From contig JAEZRH010000176.1 in the NCBI GenBank assembly GCA_023412845.1, positions 1 to 21,496 of the forward strand: a stretch of DNA of 21,496 nt. Reading direction: 5' to 3'. This DNA comes from Bacillota bacterium. GTDB lineage: Bacteria; Bacillota; Clostridia; Oscillospirales; Acutalibacteraceae. The notes under the pieces were generated by a model. It searched no databases. It saw nothing but the letters and a program-made list of their open reading frames with translations, and had not been told where the DNA came from. Shown here piece by piece: positions 7,066 to 13,918 of this stretch. Position 1 is the first letter of the stretch. The number at the start of each line of letters is the position of its first letter. Both the position numbers and the translations under genes were made by a program.

Positions 7066-9270
7066 ATGAAAGCAAACATACGCGGCGGCAGTACAGGAAA
7101 AGGGCCTTTCCATGGCCATAAATTGCGGCTGACGATAGGTCTGATTGTGAAAAACGAGGAGAAAACGCTGGATAAGTGCCTTTCGGCCCTCAGCCGGCTG
7201 AGAGCCGAGGTCCCATCCGAGCTGATCATAACGGATACCGGCTCGACCGACCGCACCGTGGAAATCGCCCGCAAATATACCGAGAATATCATTCATTTCA
7301 AATGGTGCGACGATTTTGCAGCGGCGCGCAACACCGGCATCGACGCAGCGAAAGGGGAATGGTTCCTGGTCCTTGACGCCGACGAGTGGCTGGACGACCC
7401 GGAGGAGCTCATACGCTTTTTCAACAGCGGCGACTGCGACAAATATTGGACCTGCAGCTTTTTAGTGCGCAATTACAGCGATTTAAGGGGCAAAAATTAC
7501 AACGATTATCACGGCTGCAGAATTTTCCGGATGCATCCGGGTATCCATTATCAAAACAAGGTGCATGAAGATATCTCAATTGTCCCCCCCACAAAAATGC
7601 TGGAGCATACCTTTGTCCATCACTATGGATATGTGTTTCGCAGCGCTGACGACTGGAACAAAAAAGTCCGCCGGAATCTGGCGCTGCTTCAGAAAGAAAT
7701 GGAGGAGAGCCCGGAAGACCTGAAGGCCTACGCCCAGCTCTCGGGCCAGTATCTTGACACCAACGAGAATGAAAAAGCGATTTTTTATGCGGAACAGGGT
7801 CTGAAACTGGCCGAAAAACAGCCTCCGAGCGCCAGAAACTTGGAGTTTACCCTCCATCTGTTTCAGGCGCATTTCAATCTGGAACATTACAGCTGGGTGG
7901 TGGACGAAATGGGCCGGGCCGTGGAAGGCGGAAACATCCGGGATGTTTTTCATCTCGAAGAGCTTTGGTATGCGCAGACCGCGGCATTCCGCCTGAAACA
8001 ATATCCGAAAGTATTGGAATACGGAGACCTGTATCTTGACATTTATGAGGATAATCAGGCGGGCAAGCTTGATAAGACGCTTCTGATGTATTCGCTCTTT
8101 CTGCGTACTTCGAAGCCGGCCAGGGAAGACTGCCTGATAACCAGAACACGGGCCTTTCTTGCCATGGACAATGTGGAAGAGGCCCTGAAAACCTTCGAGT
8201 GCCTGGATCTCTCCGGCGAATCTTTCATCTCAAACGGGAGCATGCCGCTTTGCTTCGACCTGGCATGCAAAACGAAGGACTTTTCTTTGATCGCCGATTA
8301 TTTCAGGGCATGCCTTTCCGCCGGGGAACAAAACGGGGAAGAGCTATTTGCCAATTTTTCAGAAATGTATCAGAAGGCGCACCCCGTCGATGCGGAGGAA
8401 ATTCGCCGTACGCTGGCGGAAACGGATCTCGGTTCCTATGCAAAGCTGTGTGGTCTGCGCGACGCGAAGGCCCGGGGCGACTCCGTACGGATTCGTGAGC
8501 TTCTAGCCTGGTTTGAACAGACGAAGGATAAGCTGAGGCTCTATCAGGGCGACGTGCTGTACGACGCCATGACGGAGGGCAGGAACGTCATGCCGCTGCT
8601 GCTTAAGATGGATGCAGACGATTTGCCGATGTTTGCCGGGCAGGCGGCGCAGAGCCATTCGGATTTTGCCGATGTGGTGGAAAAATATGCCGGGCTTTAT
8701 TCTTTCCAGAACGCCATGGGGCTCCGGTGGATTGTTTGCGCCATGGAGCGGGCTCTTCTTCTTGCGGCGGAGGACGACGAACCCCAGCGCTGCCTGAAGC
8801 TGTTTGAAGGCTATATCCGTCAGTACATAAAGTTGATCCGGGCCACCTACCTGCCGGAAGCGCTGGCAACTCCCTCCCTTGCCGCTCTGCCGAGGCCTGT
8901 GCGCTTTGCCTGCCTTGTTAATTCCGCTTTCGCGGCCCGCAACCGCGGCGACGGGGCCGCTTATCTTGCCGGATTGCGCGCGGCTCTGAAAGAATATCCG
9001 GCAATGGAAAAACCGGTGCAGTTCCTGCTCGACCGGTTTGAGACGGAACGGAAGGAACAGGAAAAGAAAGCGGAGGAATTCGCTCAGCTTGCGAAACAGG
9101 TGAAAACCAACATCGAAGCCCTGATCTCCCGGGGCGAGATGATCAAAGCCGGGCAGATCACGGCGCAGCTTGCCGCGCTGATGCCGAACGACGAGGATGT
9201 GCGCCGCTACCAGAAGCTGACGCACACGGAGCCGACCATGCGGGAGATCGCTTCCCGACTGCCTCAGTAA
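7066..9270 (+). CDS. Large family 2 glycosyltransferase with TPR-like C-terminal region
   Basis: 734 aa. Residues about 22-240 form a GT2 catalytic domain: LTIGLIVKNEEKTLDKCLSA, ITDTGSTDRTVEIA, DFAAARNTG and the metal site LDADEWLD (Asp104, Asp106), followed by KVHEDI and HYGYV segments typical of the family. Residues about 240-650 are helical and TPR-like (DLKAYAQLSGQYLDTNENEKAIFYAEQGLKLAE is the clearest unit, cited in part). The C-terminus (about 655-734) is a charged coiled coil ending in another repeat. There is no signal peptide or TM segment, so it is cytoplasmic. The ATG has GGGGGAG about 11 nt upstream. No convincing promoter was found, though CCGATAT occurs twice upstream. Large GT2-TPR proteins often sit near flagellin or surface glycosylation loci; here the only hint is the nearby chemotaxis receptor, so the target is unknown. 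Confidence 0.87.
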   Translation: MKANIRGGSTGKGPFHGHKLRLTIGLIVKNEEKTLDKCLSALSRLRAEVPSELIITDTGSTDRTVEIARKYTENIIHFKWCDDFAAARNTGIDAAKGEWFLVLDADEWLDDPEELIRFFNSGDCDKYWTCSFLVRNYSDLRGKNYNDYHGCRIFRMHPGIHYQNKVHEDISIVPPTKMLEHTFVHHYGYVFRSADDWNKKVRRNLALLQKEMEESPEDLKAYAQLSGQYLDTNENEKAIFYAEQGLKLAEKQPPSARNLEFTLHLFQAHFNLEHYSWVVDEMGRAVEGGNIRDVFHLEELWYAQTAAFRLKQYPKVLEYGDLYLDIYEDNQAGKLDKTLLMYSLFLRTSKPAREDCLITRTRAFLAMDNVEEALKTFECLDLSGESFISNGSMPLCFDLACKTKDFSLIADYFRACLSAGEQNGEELFANFSEMYQKAHPVDAEEIRRTLAETDLGSYAKLCGLRDAKARGDSVRIRELLAWFEQTKDKLRLYQGDVLYDAMTEGRNVMPLLLKMDADDLPMFAGQAAQSHSDFADVVEKYAGLYSFQNAMGLRWIVCAMERALLLAAEDDEPQRCLKLFEGYIRQYIKLIRATYLPEALATPSLAALPRPVRFACLVNSAFAARNRGDGAAYLAGLRAALKEYPAMEKPVQFLLDRFETERKEQEKKAEEFAQLAKQVKTNIEALISRGEMIKAGQITAQLAALMPNDEDVRRYQKLTHTEPTMREIASRLPQ

Positions 9271-9322
9271 ATAAAATCCATAGGGATGGGCAGGAGCCGC
9301 TTACTGCGGCAATACATACAAA

Positions 9323-9366
9323 ATCGGCGCGAGGGACGTTCCGGTCCTTCGCGCCGATCTCTTTTC
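9323..9366. terminator. Bidirectional terminator between the large glycosyltransferase and the small genes
   Basis: 15-bp stem (9323-9337 with 9344-9358) with one G-U-type mismatch and a 6-nt loop. On the plus strand it is followed by CTCTTTTC; on the minus strand by TTTTGT. It ends the 734-aa gene (+) and the pdxY-small gene unit (-). Confidence 0.88.
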
Positions 9367-9376
9367 CTCTGGAGCG

Positions 9377-9529
9377 TTACATTGGCGGTGCCTTCTCTTT
9401 TCTGCTTTTGGCCTTTCCCTGCATCTCCGGCACCGGCGGCTGCTCATTCTTTGGAAAATGCGAAATATGGTTGCTTTCCGTCCCGTGCGGCGCCTTGGGG
9501 TCGGGGCGTCTCATGCCTGCTTTGGCCAT
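9377..9529 (-). CDS. Small basic, proline-rich protein (50 aa), unknown function
   Basis: Begins MAKAGMRRPDPKAPHG and ends KAPPM; strongly hydrophilic, rich in Lys, Pro and Gln, without TM segment or cysteines. Evidence that it is real: AGGGAGGT ends about 7 nt before the ATG, it lies 15 nt after the preceding small gene, and a terminator follows. The opening looks like short uncharacterised clostridial proteins, but I cannot name a family. Its composition would fit a nucleic-acid-associated or spore-type small protein; that is only a guess. Confidence 0.7.
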   Translation of the reverse strand: MAKAGMRRPDPKAPHGTESNHISHFPKNEQPPVPEMQGKAKSRKEKAPPM

Positions 9530-9544
9530 GCCGCGAACCTCCCT

Positions 9545-9679
9545 TCACACGTCGTTGTGTCCGGCGGACTGCTTTTTCGCATTTCGGTTTTGATTCTGGT
9601 TCTCGCGTGTCAGGGGAGTCTGGTCGTTGGATTTTTCCTTTCTGGCCCGCTTGTTGTCCGGTTGGCTGTCCTTTGGCAT
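9545..9679 (-). CDS. Small Asn/Gln/Lys-rich protein (44 aa), unknown function
   Basis: Begins MPKDSQPDNKRARKEKSN and ends KQSAGHNDV. Almost entirely polar and probably disordered, in the manner of minor small acid-soluble spore proteins, but with no signature of a named SASP family. GGAGGTGG lies 6 nt before the ATG, one of the best SDs in the window. It follows pdxY by 41 nt and precedes the 50-aa gene by 15 nt on the same strand, so the three are probably co-transcribed. Confidence 0.68.
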   Translation of the reverse strand: MPKDSQPDNKRARKEKSNDQTPLTRENQNQNRNAKKQSAGHNDV

Positions 9680-9720
9680 ACAACCACCTCCGGCAGTTAG
9701 TATTGCGTGGCGGGGGCGCC

Positions 9721-10572
9721 TTATGCAAGCCCGAGGCGGCGGATGAACTCCGGAAGGCCCGCTTCAAAATTGACCCCGAAGCGCACGTCGGTCGCCGCCT
9801 CGTACGTGCGGCGGATGCCGCCGGCCGTGAAATCGGCTGCGGTCTGCGCCGACTGCTCCAGAGTGAAGCCGTTTAGCAGCGAACCCAGCAGCGCGCTCGC
9901 GAACACGTCGCCAGTGCCGTGGTAGCTGCCTTCAATGCGGTCGGCTTCTTCAAAGCGGATTTCCTGTGACGAAGCGTCGAACGACGCGCATCCCAGTTTT
10001 TCCGGCCGGGACCATACGCCCGTCAGCACGACGCGTTTCGGCCCGAGCGCGGTAAGCCTGCGCAGGGTTGTCTCGATATACTCCTTCCGGTACGGTCCCT
10101 CGCGGTACTCTTCACCCAGCAGCAGTGCGGCTTCCGTCAGGTTCGGCACGATGATGTCCGCCTTATGGCAGAGCCGCTCCATGCCGCGCGGGAAATCCGG
10201 CCCGAACGCGGGGTACAGGCTGCCGTTGTCCGCCATGACCGGATCGACGCAGACGAGGGTGTCCGGCCCGCGGAAATCGTCGATCAGCTGCGAAACGATG
10301 GCGAGCTGTTCGAACGAACCCAGATATCCTGTGTAGATTGCGTCGAACGTAAGACCGAGCGATTTCCAGTGCTTTGCAATGGCGGGGATATCATCCGTGA
10401 GATCGCGGAACGTGTAGCCCGTAAAGCCGCCGGTGTGCGTCGAGAGCACCGCCGTGGGGATGACGCTCGTCTCTACTCCCGCCGCCGAAAGGATCGGCAG
10501 CGCCACGGTCAGCGAACATTTTCCGAAGCAGGAAATATCGTGTATTGCAAGGGCGCGTTTTTGCTTTGCCAT
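9721..10572 (-). CDS. pdxY: Pyridoxal/pyridoxamine kinase (PdxY/PdxK-type ribokinase-fold kinase)
   Basis: 283 aa. Phosphorylates vitamin B6 vitamers with ATP in the salvage route to pyridoxal phosphate; cytoplasmic. N-terminus ALAIHDISCFGKCSLTVALP and THTGGFTGYTFRDLT are typical of clostridial pyridoxamine kinases. The segment CVDPVMADNGSLY and the catalytic GTGD motif (219-222, Asp222 as base, in SYHGTGDVFAS) identify the ribokinase-like PdxK/PdxY/ThiD group. Some homologues act on hydroxymethylpyrimidine, but the lack of thiamine genes nearby and the PdxY-like N-terminus favour B6. The ATG at 10572 has AAAGGAG 8 nt upstream; the longer open frame lacks an SD. Two small genes follow on the same strand. 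Confidence 0.9.
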   Translation of the reverse strand: MAKQKRALAIHDISCFGKCSLTVALPILSAAGVETSVIPTAVLSTHTGGFTGYTFRDLTDDIPAIAKHWKSLGLTFDAIYTGYLGSFEQLAIVSQLIDDFRGPDTLVCVDPVMADNGSLYPAFGPDFPRGMERLCHKADIIVPNLTEAALLLGEEYREGPYRKEYIETTLRRLTALGPKRVVLTGVWSRPEKLGCASFDASSQEIRFEEADRIEGSYHGTGDVFASALLGSLLNGFTLEQSAQTAADFTAGGIRRTYEAATDVRFGVNFEAGLPEFIRRLGLA

Positions 10573-10947
10573 GCTGTTTTCTCCTTTACAGTCAAATCTT
10601 GCCGTTTGCATTTTTATTATCATACCGCGCATGTGTTCTGATTAAAACACACAGTTCATAAAAAATATGGCAGTACAGCCGGAACCGTAAAAAAGCCGCC
10701 TTCCAGAGAGAAGGCGGCCGGGCAAGTCTGAGCTTGTATGCAAGCCCTGCCGTTCAGCGGGAAAAATCAAACCGCTTGTTTTAACGGGAGGCTTTTTACC
10801 CGCTCCCGCAAGCAAAATCCGTTTTTTAGGGGCGTTCAGCACTTGCCCCATCCAATCGAGAGCGTATCCGGCGCAAGAAACAGGGCTGTTAATTTTTATG
10901 AAGCCGCAGTCATGTACGCCGTAGGCGCGAGGGGCACTTTGCGCCAT
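10573..10947. other. Intergenic region between glnA and pdxY
   Basis: 375 bp with no supported gene. It contains the presumed pdxY promoter region (AT-rich, no clear -35/-10 pair), the glnA terminator, and between 10719 and 10947 several GC-rich inverted repeats on the minus strand (for example CGGGAG/CTCCCG and AGCGG/CCGCT) that would fold in the glnA 3' untranslated RNA. A 101-codon minus-strand frame starting next to the glnA stop has no SD and runs through the terminator, so I do not call it. Confidence 0.5.
10689..10718 (-). terminator. Intrinsic terminator downstream of glnA
   Basis: Minus-strand stem GCCGCCTTC/GAAGGCGGC (9 bp, 10718-10710 with 10703-10695), 6-nt loop, then six U's (10694-10689). 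It lies 230 nt after the glnA stop. Confidence 0.9.
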
Positions 10948-12279
10948 TCAGTATTTCTCGAGATAATTCCGAATCTCCCAGCCGGTGACGGAGCGGTTAT
11001 ATTCTTCCCACTCCTTCTCCTTTTCGAGGACAAAGCTGCGCAGGGCGTGTCCCCCCAGCACGGAAGAGACCACAGGGTCATTTTTCAGTTCGTCGACCGC
11101 GTCTTTCAGACTCAGCGGAAGCATCTCGATGCCGGATTTTTTCAGACTTTCGGCGCTGGCAAGATGGCTTTCCGTGGCGGGGGGCGGGGTCAGGCCGCGT
11201 TCTACGCCGTCCAGCCCGGCGGCCAGGCAGCAGGCCAGCATCAGGTACGGGTTGGCGGACGGATCGGGCGAACGCAGCTCCAGCCGCGGCCCTTTGCCTC
11301 TTGTGGAAGGAACGCGGATCATCGGGCTGCGGTCGCGGCAGGACCATGTGATGAACACCGGCGCTTCGTCGCCGGAAATCAGGCGTTTATAGGAGTTGAC
11401 GGTCGGATTGCACACGGCGGTCAGCGCTTTTGCGTGCTCGAGAAGCCCCGCCATGAACCGGTAGGCCGTTTCGCTCAGTCCGTTGCCTTTCGGATCGCCC
11501 GGATCGGCAAAAAGATTTTTGCCGCCGCGCGTCAGGGACATGTTGATGTGCATGCCGGAGCCGTTCGAATCTTCCCGGGGTTTCGGCATGAAGGTGGCGT
11601 AGGCGCCGGAAGCCTTGGCGATGGATTTCACGGCCATTTTGAACGTCATGATATTGTCGGCGGTGCGCAGGGCGGTATCGTAATTGAAATCGATTTCATG
11701 CTGGCCGACGGCGGTCTCGTGATGCGAGGCCTCGACTTCAAATCCCATGCTTTCGAGCGTGAGGCAGATCTCACGCCGAATGTCCCCGCCCATGTCTACG
11801 GTGCCCAGGTCAAAGTAACCGGCGGTGTCGTGCGTCGCCGTGGTGGGAAGGCCGTTGTCGTCCGTTTCAAACAGGAAGAATTCGCATTCCGGCCCTACGG
11901 TGAACTCATACCCCAGGGCCGCCGCGCGCGCGGCCTGTTTTTTCAGGATTTGCCGGGGGTCGCCGTCAAACGGCTGGCCGTCGGGAGAATAAACGTCGCA
12001 GATCATCCTTGCGACACCGTAGTGGGATGGGCGCCACGGCAGCATGGTGAATGTGTCGCGGTCGGGGTGCAGGCACATGTCCGACTCCGCTTCGCGGGCA
12101 AAGCCGTCGAGCGAAGACCCGTCGAATACGCATTCGTTGTCGAGCGCTTTTTCAAGCTGACTTTTCGTAACGGCTACGTTTTTCAGGGTACCGGAGATAT
12201 CCGTAAACTGCAGCCTGATAAAATTGACGTCGTTTTCGTCCACCATTCTGATGATATCTTCTTTGGAATAGCTGCTCAA
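10948..12279 (-). CDS. glnA: Glutamine synthetase type I-alpha
   Basis: 443 aa, close to the Bacillus GSI-alpha length. Makes glutamine from glutamate, ammonia and ATP as a cytoplasmic dodecamer. Visible signatures: RLQFTDISGTLKNV, the FDGSSLDGF active-site latch, GPECEFFLF (metal glutamates), HHETAVGQHEIDF, the ATP-side FMPKPREDSNGSGMH, NPTVNSYKRL and RSPMIRVPSTRG. Arg63 aligns with the Arg of Firmicute GSI-alpha needed for glutamine feedback inhibition, and no NLYDLP adenylylation site is present, so control is not by adenylylation. Start: TTG at 12279 with GGAGG about 10 nt upstream, preferred to the longer frame because it restores the family N-terminus (LSSYSKEDIIRM). A 129-nt leader with an attenuator-like structure precedes it. 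It is monocistronic between its own promoter and terminator. Confidence 0.96.
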   Translation of the reverse strand: MSSYSKEDIIRMVDENDVNFIRLQFTDISGTLKNVAVTKSQLEKALDNECVFDGSSLDGFAREAESDMCLHPDRDTFTMLPWRPSHYGVARMICDVYSPDGQPFDGDPRQILKKQAARAAALGYEFTVGPECEFFLFETDDNGLPTTATHDTAGYFDLGTVDMGGDIRREICLTLESMGFEVEASHHETAVGQHEIDFNYDTALRTADNIMTFKMAVKSIAKASGAYATFMPKPREDSNGSGMHINMSLTRGGKNLFADPGDPKGNGLSETAYRFMAGLLEHAKALTAVCNPTVNSYKRLISGDEAPVFITWSCRDRSPMIRVPSTRGKGPRLELRSPDPSANPYLMLACCLAAGLDGVERGLTPPPATESHLASAESLKKSGIEMLPLSLKDAVDELKNDPVVSSVLGGHALRSFVLEKEKEWEEYNRSVTGWEIRNYLEKY

Positions 12280-12326
12280 GATGAGAACTCCTCCTTGCTT
12301 GCCGGATCGGAGAATCCGTTTCAGCC

Positions 12327-12355
12327 AAAAAAAGCCCGGCACTCCCGTGTCGGAC
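12327..12355 (-). terminator. glnA: Terminator-like hairpin inside the glnA leader (attenuator)
   Basis: On the minus strand 12355-12334 folds into nine base pairs with one A/C mismatch and a GGGA loop, followed by seven U's (12333-12327). It lies between the glnA promoter and the SD, so it would stop transcription before the gene unless prevented. See the overlapping competing hairpin at 12350-12367. Confidence 0.75.
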
Positions 12356-12367
12356 TCCTTTGCCCAA
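12350..12367 (-). promoter_or_regulatory. glnA: Competing antiterminator hairpin with A1/G4 hexaloop (ANTAR-type candidate)
   Basis: Minus-strand TTGGGC-AAAGGA-GTCCGA: 6-bp stem (two G-U pairs) closing the six-base loop AAAGGA, with A at position 1 and G at position 4. Its 3' arm (12355-12350) is also the 5' arm of the leader terminator, so only one can form. ANTAR proteins (NasR, EutV, AmiR type) are known to bind pairs of such hexaloop hairpins to prevent termination. I could not find a convincing first hairpin upstream. Confidence 0.5.
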
Positions 12368-12414
12368 TTTCAGGTTTCGGCGCGGCATATGCATGCTACC
12401 TTAACCTAGTTTAT

Positions 12415-12442
12415 TTTATACCAAAGCAGAGGGCTGTTGCAA
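12415..12442 (-). promoter_or_regulatory. glnA: Promoter of glnA
   Basis: Minus strand TTGCAA (12442-12437), 16-nt spacer, TATAAA (12420-12415) preceded by TGG (extended -10). Predicted RNA start near 12408. Confidence 0.75.
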
Positions 12443-12566
12443 GCCCCTGCCAATTATTTTTTTAATATTTTTAAAGCCGTCCCCGACGCTTCTCCCATAC
12501 CGGCGGGCGGGGGCCGGAAAACAAGGCACAGTTTGTAAATAAATCGTAAATCCGTGCGGCGGGCAC

Positions 12567-12595
12567 TTGGCAGGCGGAGAAATTTGCTTTATAAT
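12567..12595 (+). promoter_or_regulatory. Promoter of the L,D-transpeptidase gene
   Basis: TTGGCA (12567-12572), 17-nt spacer, TATAAT (12590-12595). Predicted start near 12602 and a leader of about 62 nt. It is divergent from the glnA promoter, with about 125 bp between the two -35 boxes. Confidence 0.85.
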
Positions 12596-12663
12596 ATTTA
12601 TTATAGATTGGACAAGCCCGCGAAGAGCTTTCCGCCACGAATTTGTGAAAGGACGTGCCTGCT

Positions 12664-13353
12664 TTGACATTTCACGGCCCCATGCAGGGCGACGGCCCGG
12701 AAAAACAGCCCCACAGGGACGGCCTGCCCAGAATCATACTGACCGTCTCCGCGCTTCTGCTCGCCGCGGGGATCACCATGATTGTCTGCAGGCCGGACTT
12801 TTTTGCCGCGGACCGCGCTGAGGCGGCGGCACGCTTTTCGGCGCGGCCTGTTTCCTCCGCTCCGGCCGTTCCCCCGGCGTCTTCCTCCGCGCCCGTGTCT
12901 TCCTCCGCGTCTTCCGTGCCTTCTTCCCAGCCGGTTCAAAGTGAGTCCGAGGCTGAAGTAGCGCTGGCCGAAGCCGCCAGACCCCTCTCCGTTCAGGTAT
13001 CTCTGGCACAGCAGAAGGTCACGGTTCTGGATGCAAAGGGCCGCACCGTAAAGACATTCGTCTGTTCCTCCGGCAAGAGCGGGGAAGAGACGCCGACGGG
13101 CACCTATACCGTGTCCGACCGCGGAAAGTCGTTTTACAATCCTCAGGTGGAGGAGGGCGCATATTACTGGACGCGCTTCTACGGCGCCTACCTGTTCCAT
13201 AGCGTCCCGTTCGACAAGGACTACCGCATGGAGCCGGAGGAAGCGGAAAAGCTTGGCTCGCCTGCTTCGCACGGCTGCGTCCGCCTGCCTGTGGAAGACG
13301 CGAAATGGATCTACGACAATATCCCGAAAGGGACCAGGGTTGTCATTGCATAA
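12664..13353 (+). CDS. Membrane-anchored L,D-transpeptidase (YkuD domain)
   Basis: 229 aa. Likely forms 3-3 peptidoglycan crosslinks or attaches proteins to peptidoglycan, outside the membrane. Layout: short cytoplasmic N-terminus, one signal-anchor helix at about 21-41, a Ser/Pro/Ala-rich wall-spanning linker (about 56-95), then a YkuD domain (about 108-228). The catalytic signature SHGCVRL is complete, with Cys205 nucleophile and His203; His179 in LFHSVPFD is the second conserved histidine. The segment SSGKSGEETPTGTYTV is the usual substrate-side loop. Start chosen as TTG at 12664, 10 nt after AAAGGA; an in-frame GTG at 12655 is only 1-2 nt from that SD and the first ATG (12682) is too far. 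It has its own promoter and is followed by a terminator. Confidence 0.92.
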   Translation: MTFHGPMQGDGPEKQPHRDGLPRIILTVSALLLAAGITMIVCRPDFFAADRAEAAARFSARPVSSAPAVPPASSSAPVSSSASSVPSSQPVQSESEAEVALAEAARPLSVQVSLAQQKVTVLDAKGRTVKTFVCSSGKSGEETPTGTYTVSDRGKSFYNPQVEEGAYYWTRFYGAYLFHSVPFDKDYRMEPEEAEKLGSPASHGCVRLPVEDAKWIYDNIPKGTRVVIA

Positions 13354-13361
13354 AATCCTGC

Positions 13362-13392
13362 GGCCTGCGCGAAAGAGGTGCGGGCTCTTTTT
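13362..13392 (+). terminator. Terminator after the L,D-transpeptidase gene
   Basis: Stem CCTGCGC/GTGCGGG (13364-13370 with 13378-13384; two G-U pairs, extendable by 1-2 pairs), 7-nt loop, then CTCTTTTT. Moderate strength. Confidence 0.65.
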
Positions 13393-13464
13393 ATTTCCAC
13401 CCGGGCGGCTGCCGCGAGTGACGCCGCCGGGCCGGAATCTGCCGCGGTGAAAGGAGCTGCGATT

Positions 13465-13917
13465 GTGAACCGGAACTGGTTTCAGAACTTTCAGATCTGG
13501 CTGAGCCGTTTTATGTACGGCAGGCACGGCGGCGATCAGTTGAGCGTGGCGCTGCTGGTGCTGTACTGCGTGCTGCTTCTGCTTTCAGATATCCTTCATT
13601 CTCCGATCGTGTATGTGATTTCGCTTGCCGCAATCCTGTTCTGCTTTTACCGTATGCTTTCGCGCAACTGGCAGCGGCGATGGAAAGAGAACGAATGGTT
13701 CCTGAAATGGTGGGGACCGACCGCGGGATGGTTCCGCAGAATATTCCGCCGTGCGGGGGCGGGCTGGAACCGGCTGCGCATGCGCGTGCGCGACCGGAAG
13801 ACCAGCCGGTATTACCGCTGCCCGAAGTGCGGGAACATGCTGCGCGTGCCGAAGGGCAGAGGAAAGATCGCGATCACCTGCCCGGTCTGCCGCTATGAGT
13901 TCATCAAAAAAACTTGA
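13465..13917 (+). CDS. Membrane protein with C-terminal zinc ribbon, unknown function
   Basis: 150 aa. Two hydrophobic segments (about residues 26-46 and 49-66, LSVALLVLYCVLLLLSDIL and PIVYVISLAAILFCFYRML) form a hairpin in the membrane. A very basic, Trp/Arg-rich region follows, then a C-terminal CPKC and CPVC pair about 20 residues apart, a typical zinc ribbon. The basic cytoplasmic part might contact nucleic acid or ribosomes; that is inference. Start is GTG at 13465, with AAAGGAG 8 nt upstream. A strong GC hairpin lies just upstream at about 13400-13431 but has no U-tail. No promoter was identified. It converges with the next gene, the two stop codons being 1 nt apart with no terminator between them. 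Confidence 0.75.
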   Translation: MNRNWFQNFQIWLSRFMYGRHGGDQLSVALLVLYCVLLLLSDILHSPIVYVISLAAILFCFYRMLSRNWQRRWKENEWFLKWWGPTAGWFRRIFRRAGAGWNRLRMRVRDRKTSRYYRCPKCGNMLRVPKGRGKIAITCPVCRYEFIKKT

Positions 13918-13918
13918 T

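Noticed and set aside
9286..9876. 196-codon plus-strand frame between the large glycosyltransferase and pdxY
   Set aside because: Runs through a strong terminator and opposite three better-supported minus-strand genes; no recognisable domain.
10642..10947. 101-codon minus-strand frame directly after glnA
   Set aside because: No SD, no recognisable domain, and it reads through the glnA terminator.
10738..12465. 575-codon plus-strand frame opposite glnA
   Set aside because: Shadow of glnA; also runs through the glnA promoter and leader.
12567..12595. Sigma-54 promoter before the L,D-transpeptidase (TTGGCA...TTGC)
   Set aside because: The GG to GC distance is 15 nt instead of about 10; a sigma-A reading fits perfectly.
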